From Chitinophagales bacterium (GTDB lineage: Bacteria > Bacteroidota > Bacteroidia > Chitinophagales > UBA2359): a stretch of 39,831 nucleotides of DNA. The notes under the pieces were generated by a model. The model made no database searches and was not told the DNA's origin. It saw only the letters and a program-made list of their open reading frames with translations. The DNA is taken from the NCBI GenBank assembly GCA_020628375.1, contig JAHDFD010000028.1, forward strand, positions 1 through 39,831, read 5' to 3'. Within the stretch, counting starts at the first letter, position 1. The number at the start of each line of letters is the position of its first letter. Positions 33,089 through 39,831 of this stretch are shown here, one piece after another. The position numbers and the translations under genes were made by a program.

Positions 33089-33113
33089 GTGTTATTGCAT
33101 ATAATAGCACTTT
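33089..33113 (+). terminator. Weak hairpin after the ClpP-like lipoprotein gene
   Basis: GTGTTATT (33089-33096 region) pairs with AATAGCAC (33103-33110) with one G-T wobble and is followed by TTT. The remainder of the 33082-33411 gap shows only a short GTGGTCT-like repeat near 33195-33210 and no gene. Confidence 0.35.
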
Positions 33114-33411
33114 ACTCATTCTGTTCACCTTAGTTGATTCTACCAGCCAGCGAATACTTAAAAAATCATTATAATCGCAAAGGGTAAGGTTTTGTAGTCT
33201 GTGGTCTGTTAAACAGGCATCTATGTACAATAATGTCATTATACATCGCAACTTGAATTACATATTTTCTAAAGAGAAAATTAAAATGTATAATAGTATG
33301 GCATTGAGAGGAGGAAAAATATCTATAGCAAATTACCTTTTTATAGATGCTCCCTAATTCAAACTAAATTAATATTGTGCGGTTTTATAATATTGAATCA
33401 TAAAAAATTGA

Positions 33412-34125
33412 ATGACAAGATTATCTGTAAATATAAACAAGGTAGCCTGGTTAAGAAATGCAAGAGGTGGAAATGTTCCCGATCTGATACAAGTTGCAAA
33501 AGATTGTGAAAGATTTGGGGCAGATGGTATTACTGTTCATCCCAGACCCGATGAAAGGCATATCAAATATAAGGATGTATATGATCTGAAAAAAGTGGTG
33601 AGTACAGAGTTCAATATTGAAGGTTATCCTAACGATAAATTCCTTAAATTGATAGAAGAAATTCAACCTGAACAATGTACTTTAGTACCTGATCCTCCAG
33701 GAGTATTGACTTCTAATGCTGGTTGGAATACCTTAGAAAATAGTGCTTTTCTGAAAGATACTATACAAAAAATCCAGGAAATGTCGTGCAGGGTTTCTTT
33801 GTTCATGGAAAATGACATTAAGCTGATCGAAGAAGCTAAAAAACTAAATGCTGATAGAATAGAATTATATACAGGACCTTATGCTCACGATTTTCATTCA
33901 GATAAAGCACTTGCAATTGAACCATATATTAAAGCGGCTGAGTTCGCATTGGAAATTGGTTTGGAAATTAATGCCGGGCACGATCTTGATCTGTTGAATC
34001 TTAAATATTTTGCCGAAAACATTCCTGAGCTTGCAGAAGTTTCAATTGGACATGCTTTAATAAGTGATGCCCTTTATTATGGTTTAGAAAACACCATTCA
34101 ATTATACAAAAGACAATTGGCATGA
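33412..34125 (+). CDS. pdxJ: Pyridoxine 5'-phosphate synthase (PdxJ)
   Basis: Condenses 1-deoxyxylulose 5-phosphate with aminoacetone 3-phosphate to form pyridoxine 5'-phosphate in the DXP-dependent vitamin B6 pathway. TIM-barrel enzyme of 237 aa, a normal length. Signatures: [17 protein letters not shown] at the N-terminus, [16 protein letters not shown] with catalytic H43, FNIEGYPN with E70, [15 protein letters not shown], and INAGHDLDL with the second catalytic histidine. Near the end is [17 protein letters not shown], the phosphate-binding segment. These match the E. coli residues H45, E72 and H193. It appears to be transcribed alone. YggS, the PLP buffer protein, is encoded 28 kb away in this window. 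Confidence 0.96.
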   Translation: MTRLSVNINKVAWLRNARGGNVPDLIQVAKDCERFGADGITVHPRPDERHIKYKDVYDLKKVVSTEFNIEGYPNDKFLKLIEEIQPEQCTLVPDPPGVLTSNAGWNTLENSAFLKDTIQKIQEMSCRVSLFMENDIKLIEEAKKLNADRIELYTGPYAHDFHSDKALAIEPYIKAAEFALEIGLEINAGHDLDLLNLKYFAENIPELAEVSIGHALISDALYYGLENTIQLYKRQLA

Positions 34126-34169
34126 TTTTGTAAAAAAGTTGATTACAATGCAATTGTTAATAGAATTAG

Positions 34170-34205
34170 TTTGCTATTAAGGATTTTTTAAATAGTTTAG
34201 CATTG
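34170..34205 (+). promoter_or_regulatory. Candidate promoter of the susCD operon
   Basis: TTTG at 34170-34173, a 24-nt spacer and TAGCATTG at 34198-34205 fit the consensus with one mismatch. The leader would be about 25 nt before the ATG at 34236. No ECF-sigma/anti-sigma pair or hybrid sensor lies beside it. Confidence 0.4.
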
Positions 34206-34235
34206 GATTAATATTTTTTTAACAAAAAAAGTGCT

Positions 34236-37200
34236 ATGAAAAAATTGTACTTATTCTTGCTCTTGATGTGCACTACGTTCATCTCGTTGCAAGCACAGCG
34301 CACAATTACCGGTACGGTTATCGACGAAGAGGACGAGCCGTTAATTGGTGTAAATGTTGTGGCAAAGGGTTCGCCAGTAGGAACCATAACAGATTTTGAT
34401 GGAAATTATTCCATCGTAGTTCCCGACGGAACTACTCAATTAGGCTTCAGCTATATAGGCTATATAGTTCAGAGTATCGACATTGGAGCTTCTAATGTTA
34501 TTAATGTAACACTTATTGAAGATGCTCAAAAACTTGGGGAAGTTGTAGTAACAGCTTTAGGTATTCCAAGAGAAAAGAAAACCCTGAGTTATGCCGTTCA
34601 GGAAGTTGAAAGTGAGGAGATCGCTAATTCAGGTGAAACAAACGTAGTAGCTGCACTTACAGGTAAGGTTGCTGGTGTTCAGGCAACTTCAACTTCAGGT
34701 GCTCCGGGTGGTAGTGCTAATATCCGTATTAGAGGTAGTGCTTCTATGACAGGTAGTAACCAACCATTATTCGTTATCGACGGTGTTCCTATTTCGAATG
34801 CGTACAACGAAACAGAGTCGGGCACCAGAGGGGTAGCATATTCTAACCGTGCTATCGACATCAACCCAGAAGATATTGCTAATGTTTCAGTATTGAAAGG
34901 TGCTTCTGCAAGTGCATTGTATGGTTCAAGAGCTGCAAACGGTGTAATTCTAATTACAACTAAAAGTGGTAAAGGAGCTGGCAAAGGTTTAAATATTGAA
35001 GTTTCTTCATCGGTTGGTCTTTCTACAGTTAATAAACTACCAGATTTACAAACTTCATTCTCACAAGGAATTGGAGGAGCGTATAGTGGTAACATTCGTT
35101 CATGGGGAGCACCAGTTGGTGATTTAAGCCTTGATGCAGACGGAAACATTGTTCCGGCAAGCGATGAAACGGCTACCGGTGCTGCTGTTCCAATTTACAA
35201 TAATGCAGAAGACTTTTTCCAAAGAGGAGTTCAATTTAAGAACTTCGTAAGTTTATCTGGTGGTAGCGACCGAGCTAATTATTATGTGTCATTTGGTGAT
35301 GACCGTATTACAGGTATCATTCCTGGTACAGATTATAACAAAACTACTGTTGCACTTCGTGGAGGTACAAGCCTTAGCGATAAAGTAAGAGTTTCGGGTT
35401 CTGCCAATTTCACTAAATCTGATAGCCGAAGAGCGCAGCAGGGTTCAAATGGTGGTGGTGTTGCACTAGCATTATACAGAACACCTCCTACTTTCGATGC
35501 TTCAAACGGTAACGATGATTGGGATGCTGAATCAGCTTTCTTAAATGAAGATGGTTCTCAAAGAAACTGGCATCCAGCATTTAATAATCCTTACTGGACT
35601 ATTAATCAGGATCCGTTTGAAGATAATGTAAACCGTATTATCGGTCATGTAATGGCAGAATATGAGCCATTGAACTGGTTGAAATTTACTTATAGAATTG
35701 GTAACGATTTTTACTTGGATAGCAGAAAGCAAATTTTTGCTATAAACTCTGCAAATGGTGCAGGTGCAGGTCAAATTTTAGAAGATCAATTCAATAGAAG
35801 TGAAACAACATCAGATTTCTTCATTAACTTATCTCATGATTTTAATGACAGAATTGGTGGAGAGCTTTTATTAGGAAATAACTTAAATCATAGATCTAGC
35901 CAGAACTTATTTGTTGATGCAACTTCTTTGACTATTGGTGATTTCTATAACATCAATAATGCAAGTACGATCAATAGTTCTGAAGCTAAGTCTGTTTTAA
36001 GAACAGCAGCATTATTCTTCGATGCAAAATTTGACTTCGATGATTGGTTATTCTTAAATGTAACAGGTCGTCAGGAATGGGCTTCAACATTCGGACCTCA
36101 GGCTAATTCATCGTTCTTCTATCCATCAGTTGGTTTAGGAGCTGTATTTACTGAACCATTAGGTTTAACAGATAATGAATGGTTATCTTATGGTAAGGTT
36201 CGATTCTCTTATGGTTTAGTGGGTAATCAACCACCTGTTTACAGTACTACCACAGTATTCAGTAGCCCGAATATCACAGATGGTTATACACGTCCACAAG
36301 GTATTCAAGGTCCATTCATAGGACAAACACTATTTACGCAAGATGATTTATTAGGAAACGCTTTCTTAGAACCTGAGCGTACACGTTCATGGGAAATAGG
36401 AACAGACTTACGTTTCTTCAAAAACAGATTAAGTGTTGATTTCACTTACTTCAACCAGTTGTCAGACAAGCAGATTTTTGCTGTACCTTTAGCAACTTCA
36501 TCTGGATTTAGCAGTATTGTTCAAAATGCTGGTGAAATATCTAGTAAAGGTATTGAGATGGTAATAGGTGCTACACCTATTAAAGCCAAAGGCTTTGAGT
36601 GGGATATTTCAATGAATTTCTCAAGAATCAGAAATGTTGTTGAAAAATTAGCAGAAGGTGTTCCTAATATTGGTTTAGGTGGATTCTTCAGTGCTAATGG
36701 ACGCTTAGTTGAAGGAGAAGAATATGGTTTAGTATATGGTGAACTATGGTCTAGAGATGATAACGGAAACTTAATTATTGAGCAAAATCCTAATTCACCT
36801 AATTATGGTAAGCCAATTACTGAATTTGAAGAAGGTGTTATTGCTAATCCTAACCCGGACTGGTTAATGGGTATTAGAAATACTTTCTCATTCAAAGGAT
36901 TGAGTTTAACAGGTTTGATCGATATTAAGAAAGGTGGTCAGTTATGGAATGGTACTCGTGGTGCTTTATATTCTTACGGTACACATGCTGATACTGAAAA
37001 CAGAGGAAACGAAGTTGTTGTATTTGAAGGTGTACAAGGAACAATCAATACTGATAATGAAGTAGAAGTTACAGGTGGTGACAACAATGTTGCTGTAGTA
37101 TTAGATGAAAACTGGTATAGAGCTGGAAATGGTAGTGGATTCGTTGGTCCAAGTGAGCCATTTGTTGAAGATGCTGGCTGGGTTAGATTAAGAGATGTAA

Positions 37201-37415
37201 CACTTTCTTATAGCTTACCAAAGTCGATCTTTGGAAAATCTCCTTTCAGAGGTGTTGAATTAGCAGTATCTGGAAGAAACTTATTATTATTCACACCTTA
37301 TTCTGGTCAGGATCCGGAAACTAACTTAACAGGTGTAGGTAACTTACAAGGTTTAGATTATTTCCAAATGCCTAATACTAAATCTTATACTTTCAGTGTA
37401 AGACTTAAATTCTAA
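34236..37415 (+). CDS. SusC/RagA-family TonB-dependent outer-membrane transporter
   Basis: 1059-aa outer-membrane barrel that, with its SusD partner, imports oligosaccharides or peptides by TonB energy. Order of elements: signal peptide MKKLYLFLLLMCTTFISLQA (1-20) and a CarboxypepD-regulatory-like domain (about 22-100; TITGTVIDEEDEPLIGVNVVAKGS, TDFDGNYSI). Then come the SusC signature GEVVVTALGIPREKKTLSYAV (101-121), the plug domain (ALTGKVAGVQ, GGSANIRIRGSASM, PLFVIDGVPI, SVLKGASASALYGSRAANGVILITTK), and the beta-barrel ending in the aromatic SFSVRLKF. It lacks the extra N-terminal signalling domain of FecA-type regulators. SusD follows after 30 nt, so both are in one operon. Substrate cannot be told because no hydrolases are in view. 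Confidence 0.95.
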   Translation: MKKLYLFLLLMCTTFISLQAQRTITGTVIDEEDEPLIGVNVVAKGSPVGTITDFDGNYSIVVPDGTTQLGFSYIGYIVQSIDIGASNVINVTLIEDAQKLGEVVVTALGIPREKKTLSYAVQEVESEEIANSGETNVVAALTGKVAGVQATSTSGAPGGSANIRIRGSASMTGSNQPLFVIDGVPISNAYNETESGTRGVAYSNRAIDINPEDIANVSVLKGASASALYGSRAANGVILITTKSGKGAGKGLNIEVSSSVGLSTVNKLPDLQTSFSQGIGGAYSGNIRSWGAPVGDLSLDADGNIVPASDETATGAAVPIYNNAEDFFQRGVQFKNFVSLSGGSDRANYYVSFGDDRITGIIPGTDYNKTTVALRGGTSLSDKVRVSGSANFTKSDSRRAQQGSNGGGVALALYRTPPTFDASNGNDDWDAESAFLNEDGSQRNWHPAFNNPYWTINQDPFEDNVNRIIGHVMAEYEPLNWLKFTYRIGNDFYLDSRKQIFAINSANGAGAGQILEDQFNRSETTSDFFINLSHDFNDRIGGELLLGNNLNHRSSQNLFVDATSLTIGDFYNINNASTINSSEAKSVLRTAALFFDAKFDFDDWLFLNVTGRQEWASTFGPQANSSFFYPSVGLGAVFTEPLGLTDNEWLSYGKVRFSYGLVGNQPPVYSTTTVFSSPNITDGYTRPQGIQGPFIGQTLFTQDDLLGNAFLEPERTRSWEIGTDLRFFKNRLSVDFTYFNQLSDKQIFAVPLATSSGFSSIVQNAGEISSKGIEMVIGATPIKAKGFEWDISMNFSRIRNVVEKLAEGVPNIGLGGFFSANGRLVEGEEYGLVYGELWSRDDNGNLIIEQNPNSPNYGKPITEFEEGVIANPNPDWLMGIRNTFSFKGLSLTGLIDIKKGGQLWNGTRGALYSYGTHADTENRGNEVVVFEGVQGTINTDNEVEVTGGDNNVAVVLDENWYRAGNGSGFVGPSEPFVEDAGWVRLRDVTLSYSLPKSIFGKSPFRGVELAVSGRNLLLFTPYSGQDPETNLTGVGNLQGLDYFQMPNTKSYTFSVRLKF

Positions 37416-37445
37416 TAACATCTTTAACGATTTAAAAATTTAATT

Positions 37446-38816
37446 ATGAAATTTAATATATCGAAACTTATATATTTATTAGGATTTGTGTTTTTATTCT
37501 CTTCATGTGAAAGTTTCATTGAAGGATATGACCAGGATCCTAATAATCCTTTGGAAGTACCTCCTTCCTTACTATTACCAACTGCTGAGGTTACAGCAGC
37601 TTATGCAATAGGAGGTCAGGTAACTTTAGCAACTTCTGTCTGGATGCAACAACACGCTGGTGTTTCTCGTCAGGCAGCTAGTTTTGGTCGCTATGTAGCT
37701 GCCGAAACTGATTTTGGACAATGGGAAGAGAGTATCTACCCTGGAGCACTTAACGACCTTTATCAATTGCGTTTAATTGCGGATGCGAATGGTTATAATC
37801 ACTATTCAGGTGTTGCAGATATCTTTTCTGCATATATTTTAGGTGTTGTAACAGATATGTGGGGTGATGTACCTTTTGATGAATGTTTTCAACCAGAAGT
37901 AACATTAACGCCTGCATACCAATCACAAGAAGGAATTTATGATAGAGTGATTGCTTTATTAGATTCAGGTATTGCTAAAATGAGTGAAGAGCCGTCTGGA
38001 TTAGTACCAACAACTGATGATTTCATTTTTGGTGGTGATGCTACTTCATGGATCAAATTTGCTAATTCGATCAAAGCACGTCAATTATTGAATTTATCTG
38101 CTACTTCAAAGTACAGTGCAAGTGCAGTTTTAGATGCAGCAGCAGCTGGTATTACTGATAATGCTGAAGATGCAATGTTCGTTTTCGGTGAAGCTGCTAA
38201 TGAGCAACACCCAATGTACCAATTTGAAGTGAACAGAAATAGTGATACAAGAATGGGAGCATTCTTAATTGATATGATGAATGAGTCTGGCGACCCAAGA
38301 CTACCACAATATGCACAATTAGATGGTGCAGGTGGATATTCTGGTGCTGTTGCCGGAGTTGAAGATGAAAGTGTTTCTCAATTAGGACCATTTTATGTTT
38401 CTCCTGCTTCTCCTGTTCCATTAGTAACTAATGTTGAAATGAAGTTTGTAATGGCAGAGGTTAATTTCCGTGAAGGAAATGCTGGTACTGCTGCTACTAA
38501 CTTAAATGATGCTTTAGCTGCTTCTATGGCATTTTTTGGAGTTGATGGTACAGATTGGTTAGCCGCAAATACTTATGATGCTGACAATATCAGCCTTGAT
38601 GAGATTCTAACTCAAAAGTATATTGCTTTATACCAACAACCTCAGGTATTCAATGATTGGAGAAGAACTGGAATTCCAAGTATTCAACCTTCAGTTGATA
38701 ATACTACTAATAATAATATCCCTACAAGATTTTTATATCCGCAAACAGAAAAGGATTACAATCCTAATATGCCTGCTGATCTGAAAATTACTGATAAAGT
38801 TTGGTGGGATCAATAA
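37446..38816 (+). CDS. SusD/RagB-family outer-membrane lipoprotein
   Basis: 456-aa surface lid protein that binds substrate over the SusC barrel. The signal peptide ends in lipobox LFSSC (C21), followed by ESFIEGYDQDPNNPLEVPPSLLLPTAEV, typical of the SusD-like_2 group. Further family features are the helical TPR-like region (YQLRLIADANGYNHYSGVADIFSAYILGVVTDMWGDVPFDECF), ATSWIKFANSIKARQLLNLSATSKYSA, and the C-terminal EILTQKYIALYQQPQVFNDWRRTGIP with FLYPQTEKDYN. The protein is a complete SusD_2-type member, in a canonical SusC-SusD order. The next gene follows 20 nt after the stop. Confidence 0.94.
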   Translation: MKFNISKLIYLLGFVFLFSSCESFIEGYDQDPNNPLEVPPSLLLPTAEVTAAYAIGGQVTLATSVWMQQHAGVSRQAASFGRYVAAETDFGQWEESIYPGALNDLYQLRLIADANGYNHYSGVADIFSAYILGVVTDMWGDVPFDECFQPEVTLTPAYQSQEGIYDRVIALLDSGIAKMSEEPSGLVPTTDDFIFGGDATSWIKFANSIKARQLLNLSATSKYSASAVLDAAAAGITDNAEDAMFVFGEAANEQHPMYQFEVNRNSDTRMGAFLIDMMNESGDPRLPQYAQLDGAGGYSGAVAGVEDESVSQLGPFYVSPASPVPLVTNVEMKFVMAEVNFREGNAGTAATNLNDALAASMAFFGVDGTDWLAANTYDADNISLDEILTQKYIALYQQPQVFNDWRRTGIPSIQPSVDNTTNNNIPTRFLYPQTEKDYNPNMPADLKITDKVWWDQ

Positions 38817-38836
38817 TTAACTTAAAAAGAATAAGA

Positions 38837-39655
38837 ATGAAGAATATTTTTTCTAAAAGCTTAATCGCTTTATTCGTATTATGTTTCACCTTCACGGCAT
38901 GTAATGATGATGAAGATGTATGGCCAGCTGATTATAGTGCTAGTACAGTCTTTACATCACCAACTGAAGGTGCCGGTACTTTCTTCGATTTAGTCGATCT
39001 GAATAATACTGCTATTGGTTTTACTTTAGAGGCTATAGGAGAAGCAACGGTTAACTCAGCAGATATTTATAAGTCTTTAAATGGTGGTGAAGAAGTTTAC
39101 CATGCAACCGTAAATTCATTACCTGCTGATATTACAGTTACAGCTGCTGAGGCAGTTGAAGGTTTGGGTATTTCCGTTGAAGAAATAGCAGTGGGTGATC
39201 AATTCACTTTTACATTTGTTGCTAAAACAGATGCTGGTGATTTTAAAGGTTCTGAAGCATTTTCTGTTGTTGCAAGTTGTACTTCTAATTTAGCAGGAAC
39301 ATATACTACAGTTGCTCGTGGTACTTCAACTGATGGTTGTTGTACAGAAGAAGTAACTGATTATGAAGGTACAGTTACTTTAGTTGAAGATGAAGCTGGA
39401 GTTTATACTTTCAATGATTTCAGTGGCGGAATTTACTTATTTTGGTATGAAATCTATGGATTAACTTCTGTAGATGATTCTCCGATTACTATGCAGGATG
39501 TTTGTGGAAACTTAACTGATGTTGGAGGTCAGATCGAGCCTTTTGGTGAGTCTGTAACTGCAACAGGTGTTTTCGATGCAACGACTGGAACAATCGAACT
39601 TACCTGGAGTAATGGTTGGGGTGATGAAGGTAACGTAACACTTACTCCTCAATAA
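38837..39655 (+). CDS. SusE/F-like outer-membrane lipoprotein, third gene of the sus operon
   Basis: 272-aa lipoprotein probably exposed on the cell surface and assisting ligand capture by SusCD. The ATG at 38837 gives a clean signal peptide (MKNIFSKSLIALFVLCFTFTAC, lipobox FTAC, C22). The longer reading from 38801 overlaps the SusD stop and hides the signal. The N-terminal part (DYSASTVFTSPTEGAGTFFDL, about 30-150) is Ig-like and beta-rich. The second part (SCTSNLAGTYTTVARGT to the end) is another beta-sandwich-like domain with a CC pair in STDGCCTEE. No named Pfam domain is recognised with certainty. Position and architecture, not sequence motifs, support the SusE/F-like call. Confidence 0.7.
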   Translation: MKNIFSKSLIALFVLCFTFTACNDDEDVWPADYSASTVFTSPTEGAGTFFDLVDLNNTAIGFTLEAIGEATVNSADIYKSLNGGEEVYHATVNSLPADITVTAAEAVEGLGISVEEIAVGDQFTFTFVAKTDAGDFKGSEAFSVVASCTSNLAGTYTTVARGTSTDGCCTEEVTDYEGTVTLVEDEAGVYTFNDFSGGIYLFWYEIYGLTSVDDSPITMQDVCGNLTDVGGQIEPFGESVTATGVFDATTGTIELTWSNGWGDEGNVTLTPQ

Positions 39656-39675
39656 GCCTTTAAATGAATTATTTT

Positions 39676-39702
39676 GGAGACTGAGCGAAGCCGAAGTCTC
39701 TC
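39676..39702. repeat. GAGACT...AGTCTC hairpin containing GAGCGAAGCCGAAGT
   Basis: GAGACT (39677-39682) faces AGTCTC (39695-39700), enclosing TGAGCGAAGCCGA. The same kind of word occurs at 19349-19386. It lies between the SusE-like stop codon and the terminator. Confidence 0.5.
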
Positions 39703-39710
39703 ATAAAGTA

Positions 39711-39742
39711 AATCCTAAGCCATTAAGGCTTGGGATTTTTTT
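39711..39742 (+). terminator. Intrinsic terminator of the susCDE-like operon
   Basis: AATCCTAAGCC (39711-39721) pairs with GGCTTGGGATT (39727-39737; one T-G wobble) across a 5-nt loop, followed by a T-run. It closes the operon about 55 nt after the last stop codon. Confidence 0.88.
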
Positions 39743-39748
39743 ATGCAA

Positions 39749-39778
39749 TTTGAAATATATACGGTTATATATTTTTCC
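39749..39778. repeat. Solitary end of the ACAATTT MITE-like element
   Basis: GCAATTTGAAATATATACGG followed by TTATATATTTTTC closely matches both ends of the element at 30101-30258 (ACAATTTGAAATATA ... and the complement of CGGTGAAATATTTTTTAAATTGT). It may be one end of a second copy that runs past the window edge. Confidence 0.4.
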
Positions 39779-39831
39779 TCTCTACCCGATGATTTTAAGT
39801 TATAAAAGCAATATGATTAATAATAGCATCT

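Noticed and set aside
34679..35149. 156-aa open frame antisense to the SusC gene
   Set aside because: It lies entirely inside a well-supported SusC coding region, has no family signature and follows the codon pattern of the opposite strand.

Overview
The window is about 39.8 kb of chromosome from a free-living Bacteroidota bacterium, probably a Cytophagia-type or related marine or soil lineage. The evidence is a low GC content, TAnnTTTG-type -7 promoter boxes, a SusC/SusD pair, four proteins with C-terminal type IX secretion (T9SS) sorting domains, DUF4296 and DUF4153 proteins, and a propeller-type LytS/LytTR two-component pair. I see no phage, plasmid, CRISPR array, transposase or rRNA. There are two tRNAs, several convincing terminators and a rich set of small intergenic repeats, three of which look like MITEs.

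Layout. 1-9.3 kb is mostly core housekeeping: pth, a DEAD-box RNA helicase, tRNA-Pro(UGG) and tRNA-Ser(GCU), then leftward recO, a TPR protein and yggS, then rightward a DUF4296 lipoprotein, a polyprenol-phosphate-type glycosyltransferase and uvrB. 9.4-15.3 kb reads leftward: a large secreted T9SS protein with Asp-box (BNR) repeats, a DUF2147 protein, an agmatinase-family ureohydrolase and a dicarboxylate/amino acid:cation symporter. 15.4-16.8 kb holds rsmE and a convergent GNAT acetyltransferase. 16.9-18.4 kb has a tandem pair of T9SS-exported paralogues. 18.5-22.7 kb has tesB, a small GT2 glycosyltransferase, an ArsM-type arsenite methyltransferase and a processive cellulose-synthase-like GT2. 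22.9-25.7 kb has another T9SS protein and ahcY. 26.0-32.2 kb has a LytTR regulator and propeller histidine kinase operon and a DUF4153 membrane protein. 32.5-34.1 kb has a lipoprotein with ClpP/crotonase-like signatures and pdxJ. 34.2-39.7 kb is a SusC-SusD-SusE-like outer-membrane uptake operon, closed by a terminator.

How the genes may work together. ArsM uses SAM and releases SAH, which AhcY (two genes downstream) hydrolyses. With glycosyltransferases on both sides, the ArsM locus could make arsenosugars or arsenolipids, but the radical-SAM partner ArsS is not in the window. YggS (PLP homeostasis) and PdxJ (PLP synthesis) are both present but far apart. The SusCDE operon carries no visible enzymes, so its substrate cannot be read from this window.

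Most interesting leads: the arsM/glycosyltransferase neighbourhood; the ClpP-like lipoprotein; three unrelated MITE-like inverted-repeat elements; and a 16-bp intergenic motif (TTTAAACAyrCnCTAA, five copies) that in two cases sits directly upstream of a -7 box.
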